Under the pieces are notes generated by a model. That model was not told the DNA's origin, searched no databases, and saw nothing but the letters and a program-made list of their open reading frames with translations. This document shows, piece by piece, positions 11,893-24,500 of a stretch of 64,000 bases of DNA. This DNA is from Straminergon stramineum (lineage: Eukaryota > Streptophyta > Bryopsida > Hypnales > Calliergonaceae). Position 1 is the first letter of the stretch; each line of letters begins with the position of its first letter. Position numbers and translations under genes: made by a program. Where the stretch lies: assembly GCA_963920665.1 (NCBI GenBank), contig OY987263.1, positions 26,462,547 through 26,526,546 of the forward strand. The letters are read 5' to 3'.

Positions 11893-14672
11893 ATACCATC
11901 CAAAACTCATTGGTCCTTTTAACCTTTAAAGGCCAAGCCTTGGCAAGTGTGTTTTGACTTTTAAAAAAAAACATGGACTTATAGTTATCTCTAATAAAGA
12001 ATTTTTTTTTCTTTCAAAATCCAATCATATAGATGTTTAACCCCTGAATGTCCTAAATGCCTAAGGCCTTTTTTGAGCTTCTTGGAATTTGCTCTAAAAT
12101 TCATTGAACAAAATGCCAACATTTTGATAGTTTTTATCAATTTTTTTGAATTGTAACCATACAGATTCAAACTAGACATGTTAAAGATTGCATAGAAAAA
12201 GAAAACACAACAATATCACTTATAGATTAAAAGATTACAATGTTTGATGACAACAATGTTAAAATTGTGAAAGTGATTTTAAGTATTCCAATCCTCTTTT
12301 CACATACCAACAAATCTGAAAATTGGTCACCAAGAAAATACGAGGTTAAAGGGCATAACATCCATAACCCCAAAACAATTTATGGCCTCTCAAAATCTAT
12401 TCTAGAATTTTTTTAAATGAATTTCTAATGTGATTTTTTCTCCAAGATGTAGTGTATTTGAGGCTCATTTCCAAGAATCCTAGACACTAGAAAATCAAGA
12501 TTTGCAATGGGCACCCTTGCATACAATCTTGAATACAAAAATCATAATCATTTATTTTCAAAATTAGATTTTTGATGCTAAAACTAGACTTTCCAAAAAA
12601 TTGAAAAATTGAAACTACTAAAAATTGAAACTTGATCAAGTTTTATTTAACTTCAAAGTATTGTTGACACCAAAATTTGGTGACTTAGGAATTTAAGGGT
12701 TAAAAAGCTTGCATATTAGTATGCATACAAATTTGAGAGCAAAATTGCATAGGAGTTGTGAGATTATAACAAGAGAAATGTACGTTTTTTTACTTATAGT
12801 ATAGTGCCCCTCCCCACAATGTTTGAGAAATTCGCATACAAGAGTTTGGGGGGATTGGAAGTGACATGATCAACTAAAAATTGTATTAGCATGCTGAAAT
12901 GCACTTCCAAAAACCTTAAGTTCAAATAAAGAGCTATCAAACTCAATATACAATCCACCTTGTAGTTGTTGAAATGTAATTTTTTTTATAAGTAGAAATT
13001 ACAAATAACTCCAAATCAACACTTGCATGTTTAAATTGTAAATGATGAAAATCATGAGTACACTCTTTACTCTTTCCATTGGATCCATTTGCAAAAACAA
13101 ATAGATAAGTGCAATTTTTTAGATCTCAAATCAAGTGAAATTGACAAACTTTGTTCAATGCTCGGAAACAAAGTATAATAAGCAAGCTTAACTGTTCCAC
13201 TAATGTTGCGTACATGCTTCTGAAGACTTCTCAAAAATCATATATTCACCTTTTTTTTAGTGAAAAATAAAAGTTTTCAATAGTTAACCTTTAGAACAAA
13301 TTAGAAAATTGCGATTTCTTTCTGGTACCATAATTTTGAAAACCTAGAAAAAATCAATGCATTAAGATAGAGTGTTTTTTTGTTTTTTTTTTGCGGGGGT
13401 GGGGGGGTATTAAAGATTTTGTACAAGAGTAACCATTGCAAATCATGATTTATTTGTGTTAAAGGCTCTTGGAAATGAGCCCCAAATATACTAGATCTTG
13501 GGAGAATAATCACATTTGAAATTCATTTAAAGGAATTGTAAGTAGATTTTGAGAAGCCATAAATTGATTATGGTTATGCACATTAATGTTCTTAAAATTC
13601 ATATTATTTCATGATCTCAATTAAAAATTTGATATGGAAAAAGAGGATTGAAAGACTTTAAATCATTTTTACATATTAAACACCCTCTTGATCAAACAAT
13701 GAAATCTTTCAATCCATATACTATTGTGTTTGTTATTTTCACATGTGATCCATAACAAGTCTTTTCTAAATTCATAGAATTACAATTTTGTAAATTGATA
13801 TTATGTATAACTTAATAGTATAGGATGCAATGTGGAACCCCCCTTAAATTCCAAATATTTCTATTACAAGTAGAACCTCTTTTAGTGTACCCTCCTTTAG
13901 TGCATATATGCATTAAGAAAGCTTATAGACAATAGGTGGCCCATGCGCATGATTCAAGATGAAAAGACACATAGCCCTATGGCCTCTCTAAATGCATAAA
14001 CTTCTCTTAGTGCATAGTCATGGCACCATGCACTCAGAGAGGTTCTACCTTTAGAATAGGCCCTAAGAAATCATCAAGGTTTGCAAAACTAATAAGGTAG
14101 GTACACCCAAAAGCGCCACAAATTGGTACTGTGCATTGTTACTATTATTGGGCTGATCAGATTTTTATATTTCTTTGTTGGCAAGAGAAAGGAGGTTCCA
14201 ATGCACCAAAGAACACATCATTTGGATATTATATGCAAAAGTTATTCATGGTCAAAGTCTATTTCTAAAAACGCTCTAAGCAAATAGGTACATAACTGAA
14301 TTTAGGAATGTTCACCTGCTATAGATGGCGATTTTAGGCACAGGGCGATTTTGGGTATACCCACCGTACACAGAATGGAGTCAAGCCTTTAAAATTAGTT
14401 GCTTGCCATTGTTCATTGCTACATGCAAGTTGGCTTAGTCTTGAAATCAACTCGCACAAACTCCTTAAAAATCTCCTCAGAGAGTAACCTTTCATTGGTT
14501 GTGAAAATAAAAGGAATTGCCAATCCTTGCATTCTAAAAGCATCATTTTCCTCATTCCTAATGCCAAAAGCTCAAACTTGGTATCATTAGAGCAATGATG
14601 AAATTCCTTACAAGTTGGGTTTAATTTTTTTTGTACCCTAATGAAATGAACCCTAAAGAGCACTTGATATAA
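11893..14672. other. AT-rich intergenic DNA, no gene recognised
   Basis: Only short ORFs without domains occur. Segments around 12,020-12,260 resemble the dispersed AT-rich repeat family seen near 39.4 and 40.7 kb ('cccctgaatgtcctaaatgcc', 'ttttttgagcttcttgg'). A short mixed poly-T / poly-G run occurs at 13,375-13,408. Confidence 0.45.
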
Positions 14673-15241
14673 TTGTCAGCTCTAGGCCTGTCAACAAGAA
14701 ATCACTGTAAATACACTATGAGCTTCTTACGGGGAGGTTTGTTGCATCAACAGGATTCCGAAACAGAATTGCACTCTGAGAAAAGCTGGAGCATTGTAGA
14801 AATGTTCCTTAGACAAACTAAACGAGCTGAAGCCAACCGGAAAAGACACTTCTCCATTAACATAATCCATAATGTGAAGCCCGCATGTCTTGGTTCGATA
14901 GTCACACCATCCCCTGCGATAAAAAAAACATGTAAAAAGTCTGAATCATTTATATGAAATCCAGGGAAATGCATTCTCATATTTCAAACCAGACTTGAAT
15001 TCCACAGCTATGCTCAGAAGTAAGTCTCGAGAGAAAGTGAGGCAAGGCTGAATTGTATCCAAATTTTACATTGATTTTATAGAACAGGACCTTAGTATCG
15101 CATGCACTAAAATTGCAAGGTGGAAAGGTGATAGTACCTCTGTTTGCTTTGCACAGGAAAGATGGTTGTTGAAGATATGTCGAGCAGACTGCCACTACAC
15201 CACACGAGCCTGGCCAATGATAAAATACCCCAGAGAATTGA
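14673..15241. other. 3' flank of CCB4
   Basis: This stretch follows the CCB4 stop at 15,242 and probably contains its 3' UTR. Two short overlapping ORFs here match no family I know. Confidence 0.4.
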
Positions 15242-17322
15242 CTAGAGAAGAGATTGCCCCTCCACTTTTGCAGTTGAAGAAGCAACCCAATCTTGAAGTG
15301 TAGTGTCAACTTTCTCTGCAATTGTTCCTATCCAAGCCTGCAGTGGACAATGATAAAAGCAATATTGGTCGATACATGTCACAATGACGAGTTTAAAATC
15401 TAAGAAAGAGTAAACCATCATGAAATTAATGCCAAATCCAACATCAGTAAGCAAGTCTTGGCGGCACCTGATCTGCGGGTGTGAACCCACGAATCGTGTC
15501 ACTTGCCAATACTAGTAATCCATCATCCCCCAGCGGTTGCAGAAGAACTGCCTGCAAGTGGCACCCTCCCCAATCACATTCAGATATGTATTGCAACGAC
15601 TTCAGACCTGGAAGGTGACGATCATCTTAACGAGTTTGTAATCTCGCATCATTTTTCAAATTTCGTATCATGGAATTTTACTCTAAGGATCTCCAAAGCA
15701 TGCATTTTGGCTGTGCAAACCAGCATAATGAGCATCATAGCGGAAACAGAAAATCGTACCTGTGTATTTGGTGGAAGAAACCTCAAGAGCTCAAACCTCC
15801 CCGGATAGAGCGCCAAATTTGCAAGATAAGTCTCTGCCAATGCGTAAGTTCATCAATGACGAAAGTGTGATATGGTCAAGGACAACTGTGAGATTTAGAG
15901 AAAAGAGAACTTTTAGCAGATTTAAGTGTCAAAAAGTCATTCATTAGAGAAAAACCACCTTTAGGATTTACGTTAGAAGCTGCCTTCATGACAAATGGTT
16001 GACTTAGCATAGCAAGTTTCAAGCAAGCGGAATTTACTAACCATTCTATGTTTTCATGTCCATAATGAATTTCGCAAAGAATTGAACACGTACTCACTAG
16101 CATCATGAACTTCAGCATGTTAAAAAGAAAGAATTGTGGTACTCACGTCTTCCGGATTTCTGCCCCCTCTTGTAAAGTTCTCCACTCATGAATTCGGAGG
16201 CATTGACAGGCACTGCGTTGCCACCAACTGCCGTAGCAGCAAGACCTGCCTGTAAAACGCAAACTCCATCGTACAATATCACCAGCGCCTTCGTACGAGT
16301 GGCATTCCGCAAAGAGTCCCAAACCCTGTTTAGGTCACATGCTGCAAACTGAATTCCCAAACGAAGTACCTTCACTATGGGAGCATCATAACTTCTACAG
16401 AGCTACGACACCGAGGACCAAAACTCTCCATTTCTAAACTATTAGAGACGATTATCTCAAGTAAGCTCAACAGAGATAATACCATTTCAACTCCCAAGCA
16501 GCGTCACTGCTAAGACTTGGCACCATGTTGAAACAATCCACACCATCCATCTCTACCTGCACAACTCCAGTAACACAGCGCACAGCTTCTGAGCAAAAGA
16601 AACTGCAATTGCCGTCTAAAAAACATTGGCAGCACAGGCAAACCCTAAAACTCACTGCATTCACGACTCCGGTCTGAAGATCAGAGAAAAAGAGCGCTAC
16701 AAACGTCTCCGATCGCAAAAATGACATTATGACCAACGCAAAAGCACACTCACCGAGAGAACAGGTCGGGGCTGGATCGACTTCCACACCAAGCCTTGCA
16801 ACAACACTGTGGCAGCCAAAGCGAGGGCCAACACATCGGACCTTGATTGTGCACTGTCCATTCCAAATCGCACGTCACAGTAGGCTCAAGAATGCGAGAA
16901 ACAGAACTCTGAAACCCTAAACCGCAGAAACTGACCGAAATTGTTCGAAACTAAGCGAATTTGCGCGAAGAATTTTGGACAGATTCGGCACTGAACCTGC
17001 TTGAGTCAGCCACGGGAGCAATTCCTGCAAAAGAACGGTTGAGTAAAATCGCGACCAAGGCGCCGGCTCCCAAAACAAGAGGTAAGCTCCGAACGAGTCC
17101 ATCATTCTTTGCAATCCAACCATCCCCGCCTTCCACTGCAACCCTGTTGTTTTTCTCCTCGCACCTGATAATTGAGAAGCCTCTGCTTCTAGACGATACT
17201 TTCTGATTTTGCGTCCCATTGCTTCGCAATCTGAATTGAAACCATGGACTAGTCCTTTTATCGACCGCTGCAAGGGACGCCACTCTGGTGATCGTGCACA
17301 GGATAGGCGAGGCTGCCGCCAT
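15242..17322 (-). CDS. CCB4: Cofactor assembly of complex C subunit B, CCB4-like (chloroplast)
   Basis: CCB4 is one of the CCB factors that attach haem c(i) covalently to cytochrome b6 on the stromal side of the thylakoid membrane. Seven exons on the minus strand: 17322-16997, 16853-16754, 16556-16483, 16325-16147, 15833-15760, 15551-15468, 15337-15242. They sum to 933 nt, 310 residues, with every phase consistent. The N terminus (MAAASPILCTITRV...) is rich in Ser, Arg and Thr, like a transit peptide. Hydrophobic segments lie at residues about 79-97 and 115-134. Family landmarks: RSDVLALALAAT, TKALVILYDGVCVLQAGLAA, TYLANLALYPGR, LPPNTQ, AVLLQPLGDDG, DTIRGFTPADQAWI. Intron 1 uses an unusual donor (GTTCAG). 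The similarity runs along the full plant CCB4 layout, so I prefer CCB4 to its paralogue CCB2. Confidence 0.92.
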
Positions 17323-17636
17323 AGCTACAAACGACTCGGATTTCGGTAGTAACCAGAAAGTATAGTCTGGATGCAAACTAATGTCCTAAATTAACGAGTG
17401 CACACCAGGAAGTTGGCAAGTGAGATATTGTACAGTTGACGTGTCTCTTCACATGGAACTATAAATGATTTGTACAACTACAGAGGGTGGAGAATATAGT
17501 GTGGCGGAAAAAAATCAGTGTCAGCTAACGTTCGATTATCGAGAAGATTGGTACAACAATATAGAGAATTTGCAGCGTCAGGTTATTCATTCAATAACAG
17601 CGTAACTTCGTAGAAGGTTTATTCATGCGAACTCAT
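17323..17636. promoter_or_regulatory. Upstream region of CCB4
   Basis: This region lies immediately 5' of the CCB4 start. The minus-strand frame remains open to an ATG at 17,376, but the 17,322 start begins a typical transit peptide. No specific motif can be assigned. Confidence 0.35.
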
Positions 17637-18830
17637 GCAAATTGCAAAACCAATAAGAAAAGGTCCACAACACTTTACACTGATACATAAATACCTTTCT
17701 TCGAAGTATCACTAGACAGCACATGCATATTGACTAGAATGATAAATGTCAGTACCCATAACAACATCTGATCAAGTGGTAATTTCAAAACATCTAGCAC
17801 ACATTCTCCAAATGACACATTCCTGGTGGATTGAAACATGCTTCCACTTAAGAATAATCGAAATTGAGAGTATAATACTGCTCCGTCATCGGCCAGGAGT
17901 AACACTATCAAAAATTGAATCAAGGGTTCATCAGTGGGAAGGAACAGCAAGAGTGTTCAAAAACGGCCGACAATTGCATCATTTTTTTAAACCTACCTAA
18001 GTATTGGTTCACTAGATTGAAGAGTAACGGCAAACACTTGCAATCAGCAAGCAGGTCTCCAGATACACAGACCCATAATTTTGTCTACTTGGTTTAGGGG
18101 CACCGGCACTACATTCAAAGAATTGTCTCCGGAGTTTCAACAAGATTGACTAAGAGCAAGATAGGACTGCTTAAGGTCAATCCTCTGCAGCTAATTCAGA
18201 GGATTATTTGATGATCAGGCTATCTACAAAGTAAAGGAAAGTGAGGGAACTAGTCAACCGGGATACGTGGTGCTTGAAGATACATTCCTTTTGATGCCCG
18301 TCTCAACATTTTTTAGTAGAAATTTCCTGAGTGGCAGCATTTCCTTCGCTTGGTGATGCTGTATATATGCTTAGCACTGCACCCTGCTCCAAAATGAAAC
18401 GTCCACGGTAAAGACATTCAGTACGATAATAACACGAAAAAAAAAAAAAATTTGCATGAAACTGTCTCATCACAGCATCTGCGACGAAGATTGGTTCTTT
18501 GCACAAGAGCATTGAAAGTGTTCAAAATTCAAACTCAGGACGATCTTTAGGCTGCCTAGCATTTTCATCATTTTACCCTTTATATTAGGGTAAGGATTCT
18601 AATCAGGTTGCCTTCTAACAAAAGAGGACATGATAAAACTTTAACTAAATTTCATCAATTACCGTATAACGAGAAGTAAAACTCCAAATTTATGGATCGG
18701 CTTTTATGCAAATGCCTTGAAAATGAGAGAAAAATGACAAGAAAAGATCTGAAACAGAGTAAGAAGAATTGAAACTCAAGTTGGTCTGTCGCCAACCATA
18801 GAATGGTCGAACTGGTATTTGAGATCTAAA
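17637..18830. repeat. Segmental duplication, copy A
   Basis: This copy aligns in order with 20,245-21,385, at an offset of about 2.55-2.6 kb. Shared stretches include 'cccataacaacatc', 'aaacggccgacaa', 'aggggcaccggcactaca' and 'gaaacgtccacggtaaagac'. Reading frames are not maintained in parallel between copies, so it behaves as noncoding DNA. The ORF at 17,675-17,950 has stops in copy B. Confidence 0.8.
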
Positions 18831-19556
18831 GAAATTCCAAATAATTTCACTTGATTTCAGATCCAAAATATAGTACAGATACATTTGCTTTGACAATGGT
18901 CCCCATGGAAAGAGTAAGTTGTTTTCATGATTTTCATGATTGAAAATTTAAACTCTACAATTGTTGATTTAGAGTTACTTCAAATTTTTACTTATTTAAA
19001 AAGATTGCATTTCAACAGTTGCAAGGAGGATTGTGCGGTGAGTTTGATAGCTCTTCATTTGAGCTTCAAAATTTTGGAAGTGCAATTTAGTCAGTTAACC
19101 AAAAATGTCGTTGTTCATGTCACCACCAATTCCAAAAAACTCTTATACGCAAATTTCTCAAACATTGTGGCGATGGGAAGCATAATAAATATACGATCAT
19201 ACATTTCTTTTGTTATAATCTCACAACTCCAAATCATTTTCACAGTAAACCCTCCATCTTCACAACGACCACCACGCTTCCATTGCTTCTTGGAACCATC
19301 AAAACCTCAAGCGCGAACTTGGAGCTTCTACATCAAGATCTAGTGCATTCAGTCTAAAGCTTAATTAGAATCACACTCACACGCCACCCATCTCTATGAA
19401 AAATCCAAGCATCCTCTCCAAATTCCAGAAAGACAACCAAATATAAGTCACCTGCATCGCTGAAAATAGATAATGAAACTTCTGAAGACATAAATTCTAT
19501 AGAGATCAATCTCATCTAATCTGCTGCCCTCTCGCAGCTGCATCCGGTCTACTCAC
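18831..19556. other. Unassigned sequence between duplication copies
   Basis: No gene can be supported. A minus-strand open stretch near 19,220-19,340 (around FALEVLMVPRSNGS) could be an exon of a small gene that begins at 19,559, but no family match comes to mind and the splice signals are weak. Confidence 0.3.
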
Positions 19557-19844
19557 CATCATTGCCAAGATTACTCAGACAACTGCAAAGATCCCCTCCC
19601 CTCGACGGCACCACATTAAACTCCACAAACTCAAACCAGCACCGACACCCAAAAATGACCAAAACAGTAAGCAACCTCGGACTCCAAAATTTCAAACATC
19701 CGGAGAACACACCTTCAAGAATCAGGTCTTCGGGGCGGAAGGAGAGGCCCACAATCCAATCGAAGCACTGAAACAGAAGCCGCATATCCAAACATAAAAC
19801 TGGTCAGAGTGTAAACGCAACGGTGGACGTCAGATTGGGAGCGC
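19557..19844 (-). other. Possible orphan first exon ending in ATG-GTGAGT
   Basis: A minus-strand ATG at 19559-19557 is followed directly by a good donor, GTGAGT. This is the same unusual layout as ARPC3 exon 1 (ATG then GTAAGC). It sits downstream of a segment shared with the ARPC3 upstream region. No convincing following exons were found, so it may be a leader fragment left by duplication or the start of an unrecognised gene. Confidence 0.35.
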
Positions 19845-20015
19845 CGCAAAAATTTGGATGGAACTCAGATGAGGTCAGGTAGGATTGAAGTTAGACGACG
19901 GAGGTCCAGATGCATCATAGATGAGGCCTCCATGAATGCACCGACTGTAACTGACCTCACGTGAGTGATTGATTTTGTGCCTGTACAATGATTTGAATAA
20001 TTTGCAATTTACCAC
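19845..20015. repeat. ARPC3-upstream element, copy 2 of 2
   Basis: Diverged copy of 11,345-11,508, in the same orientation relative to an ATG-GT exon on the minus strand. It contains an extra block ('acgtgagtgattgatt') absent from copy 1. Confidence 0.65.
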
Positions 20016-20244
20016 AAAAACCTCATTGGTCCCTCAATAACGAGAACTTATAATAGGAGGAAGACAAACGGAAAAACTTCTACGGCTATTGATACGATAC
20101 TCACCGAAATTACCCTCAATACCTAAGATGTTCAGTGCATTCTACTCCGTAGGGTCCGGCCGTAGTTTCCGGAAAGAGCGGAGTCTTCGCATAACAAAAA
20201 AGGTAAATCCGTCAATTCATATACTGTATCGGGCTGATCGCCGC

Positions 20245-21385
20245 AAAACCATGCAAAACCGACAAGAATAGGTCCACTACACTCTCCACAGACCCATCAA
20301 GACCAATCAAACAACTCCTTGATCACGCGCATAAACATTCAAATCATGACAGTCGGTACCCATAACAACATCAGATCAATTGGCAGTTTCAAGACATCTA
20401 TCGGCCAGAAATTCTCGAAATGACATATGGTGAAGGATTGAAACACACTCACTTATGAATAATTAAATTAACAGTACAACGCTGGTTACTGTAAGCACTT
20501 GCGAGCTCCGTCATCGGCAAAGGGTAACAACAAGAGTTTTAAAAACGGCCGACAACTGCATCAATTTTATGACCTACCTATTGGTTCTCTACAGTGAAGA
20601 GTCACCGCAAACGCTTGCAATCAGCAAGCAGGTTGTCTCCAGGCAGAGACCCAGAATTTTGTCTGTTAGGTTCAGGGGCACCGGCACTACATTCAAAGAG
20701 TCAGACTCCAGAGTTTCAAAATCATTTGACTGCTAGATTCATCCTGTAAGAGCACTATTCGAAGATCAGCCTACACACAAAGTAAAGAAAATCGAGGGAA
20801 CTAGTCGACCTGGATACAGGTGCTTGCACATAAATTCCTACTGAAGCCTTGATCCCGACACTTATTATGAGACAGGTTTGCTGAGACGGCTGCATTTCTT
20901 TTACTTGGGGATGCAGTTTGTGCGCTTCGCCTAGCATCCTGCTCCAGAAATGAAACGTCCACGGTAAAGACATTCAGAACCACAGTAAAACGAAAAACAA
21001 AACAAAATTTGCATAAAATTCATCACAGTATCTGCTAAAAATATTGCCCCTCGCACCAGAGCCTAGAAAATGTTTATAACTTACACTCAGTGAGCTTTAG
21101 GATGGTTTTATAATCACTTATACCTTTTCTGTAGGATAAGATGAATAATCAGGTTAATTTCCTGACACAACAGGATTTCCTCATTCAATAAGACATAATA
21201 AAAAAACAGATTTTTTCATTTATAACGTAAATTGAAACTCAAAATCTCGTGATCCACAATAGCAATCGACTTAAAAGTTGGTGCTAAAGACCAAGGCAAG
21301 AGCACTGTCTAACCAAAAGAGGTGAAAGAGAGTAAATATGACGGAACTCGGGTCGTTCTGTACACAAACCATAGGATGACAGAAC
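20245..21385. repeat. Segmental duplication, copy B
   Basis: Partner of 17,637-18,830. Its right edge lies about 125 bp beyond the stop codon of the unknown minus-strand gene (21,511). Copy B therefore occupies that gene's 3' UTR or flank, whereas copy A has no matching coding exon beside it. Confidence 0.8.
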
Positions 21386-21510
21386 TGTAGTAAAAGTGGT
21401 ATCCCAGCAACTAATTAAATTGCAATGAAGAAAATGAGAGACAAGTATTACCAGAAGTCCGGATCCGGAGAGAAGGCGTATCCAAAGCTTGTGTGCATTA
21501 AACACGAACA

Positions 21511-24500
21511 TCAGAGCATTCCTTTTTCTTCACTGCCCGGTTGTCCCAGTTTGCCTTCAGGCTCCTGCACCAACAACAACTCCGGACCCAAATCCTGGCT
21601 CTTTGCTTCACTTAACCTCCCCCCTAAATAAGAGCACACAAGGAATTCAGTTGCTACTAAAAAACTTGCAGCACAATAAAAACTCCAAAATTACTCGTCC
21701 TGTCTGAAGATCGACACAGTAGCGTTCTGGGACTCAAACTCATTCGCTTTCCACGGCACTAGTTGAAAATAGGGAGATTTGTCACCAAAATTCCTTCAGT
21801 CCCCAAATACTTACACCTAGTGTCAAGCAATCATAGATAAACAGACCTCATAGCCTAAACCAGAAAGCTAATGCTTGTCCAGTAGATTGGCCTTCACATA
21901 GTATATATTCTGTCCTGAAAAAACTGCATCCTCCAGAAATAGATTCTACAACAGTGAACGAGGCGAACAAAAAGATTTCAGCAATAATCTTAGTTCAACA
22001 AGCAAACCGTTGTTCCGAAATTTCCCTGAAGAATAAAATGTAAACAAAACTACAAAAAAGAAACAAACCTTCAGCAAGACTGGGGACGGGAAGGATGACC
22101 AGAGGTGCGACTTGAGCTGGTCCAGTTCTGAAAACATTGAAGTCCACCTTCGTGACAGGGCAACCCTGATCTCGAGAATCCAGAGAGCGGGAAAGTCCTC
22201 GCCTAAATCCTCTCGGCGCTTTCGAAAAGACTTTCACTGGCGATTTGTTTACAACGGGCGACTTTTTGGTTGAGGGCGTAACAACGTTCGTATCAACGTC
22301 TGTTAAAACTGGCCTCGCTGCATCCGATCCTTTGCCCGACGGCTTCGACTGCTCGGAAACAACAAAATCAACAAGGTGTCAGATATTAAAATGATGCAAT
22401 GCTTTCACATGAAGTGACTAGTTGCTAAAGTCCCCAGATCAAACAGAAGTGAATGCTTTCAAAAGTATCTCTTCGTATGAAACTCAGATAAACTCTCTGC
22501 CGAAACATCAGCATTCGATAACCCTCGTTTACACGCTATTAATGCTCTTATGACGACATGTCACAATTCTTCTGAGAAGGCGAAGAATAAAATGATGATA
22601 CTTTCACACTCATAGACACATGGTCCCAACATCCAAATCCCCCCACAAGAACAATCGAATCCCATGTCAAGTTGATGCAGAGCTTCCTAAACATGAGACT
22701 ATTTCCATATAGAAACAAATAGACTTCAGACGTCCCTCACGATTCGTCATCATTACAAATCTCACACTTCAGAAGCTCCCCTAGACTCTTCTCAAGATTT
22801 TGGTACCCACTGTCAACAGGCTTTTATAATGAAGAAGCGTTTGTAGATGACCGCTTCAAGACCGTTACGACAAGGGTGTCGGAAGCATGAACGCTTCTAA
22901 ATTTTTTTCAACATGCATGACGAAATGCCTATGACCCCAAACCCCATACTCTAGAACTACACACATCACTGATATTACTGAAACGAAATCTAGGAGCAGT
23001 CGTATCAAACACACCTCAATGTGCGGATCTACAAAAATTGAGAAAGTGTCCTTTTCGGGAGCGGTCGTCTCGACAGGAATTCGACTCGGAGATACGACCT
23101 TGTTCTCCACCGCAATCAACTCCTCCCCACCCACGGACTTCTGCACAGCCAAAGTCAATCAACATTGTCAAATCCTAATCAGAGTTCTAATTCGTTAAAC
23201 TGCATTGATCTTATTACAACCTTCAATAAGGCCAAATTCTACAGACCAGCACAATCAGAGGTGAGAAAACGAAAAAAGATTCAGACGAAAAAATAAACTG
23301 CTAAAATTTGAGCCTGGAAATACCTTGAGCCCGTTACCGCATGTAGGCCCATCCTGTGCAGCGGATTGCACCAAACGCTGCAGCGACGTCACATCAGCAC
23401 ATAACTTTTCTGGTTTCCTCGGGCAATCTGAACTTCCAAAAGATGCTTCGAAAAACGTGAATTGTTCATCACTGTCAGTATCGTCCCGATCACTCCTTGA
23501 ATACGTAGTAATGATCAGCGGCTCAATCATCAAGCTTTCCCGCATCGCCGCTTCAGAGGACAACGATAACCGCGGCGCCTCAATCAAGGAAACGAAGTTT
23601 TCCACCTGAGGGAATCAAACATTATACCAATCTGAGGAAAGAGCTCTGTAAATAGGAATGCTTCCTGACGATAAAATCTCGATTTAGAGGAGGAAAACAC
23701 TTACGCAATTGGCTGAGACTGAAATAATTCTGGCAACGATTTTGCCCTGACCCACAAGTACTTACGAACAACTTCGCAATGTTTACGTCAAACATTGTGC
23801 AATGTAATTACAATCATTGAGATTGCAAACGTATTTACAACACTTCGGGCGCAGATGTGCATTGGTACCTTTCCCATTCAAGACTTTTGCGGCAAGTTAC
23901 AACAATTGCACAATCGTTTGCAAGGGGTCATGAGTTGAATGGTACAGCTTCAGAACCATTACAAAGCAAGTTATGAAGCGTTACCCTAGTTTGGGTATAA
24001 TTAGGAATCCATGGAAAGTTCCAGATTTAAGGTTCCATTACAGTGTTGCCTCAGGTATTGAGCCAAAATCAAATCCGGGAATTCATGGCAAGTTCCGGAT
24101 TGAAAGAATCATTGAACAATCAATGTTACCTCTGGTTTCGGTCGAAGAACAAGCTGGACACTTCAGGAATTGGCGGATTCTAGAGTTCAATGATTGTGTT
24201 ACCTCTTTCAGAAAATTCGTGACCGACTTCTCCAGTGGCCGCTGCTTAATGATCGGTCCCGCCATGGCGACGAGGTTCCCCATTTTCTTGGCTTGTGAAT
24301 ACGAGACATTCAGATCGTCCAAGTCAATCACTCTACAGTTGTCACACTGATCCTCGAGAGTGCACTGAGATTTGGCACTGTTTTCTTGTGCGACCGGTTG
24401 GGGCTTAGTTTTGTGGCGGTTATGGCGATGGTGTCGTCCTGAGGAAGAGGAACTCGGTCGTTTGATCTCGCCCGACCGGGACTTCGTCAGGACGTGTCTT

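Noticed and set aside
17675..17950. Minus-strand ORF with a hydrophobic stretch inside duplication copy A
   Set aside because: The aligned copy B has stops and frame changes, so there is no sign of coding constraint.
19549..19791. 80-codon minus-strand ORF
   Set aside because: It runs through an ATG-GTGAGT donor and has no homology; better seen as leader sequence.
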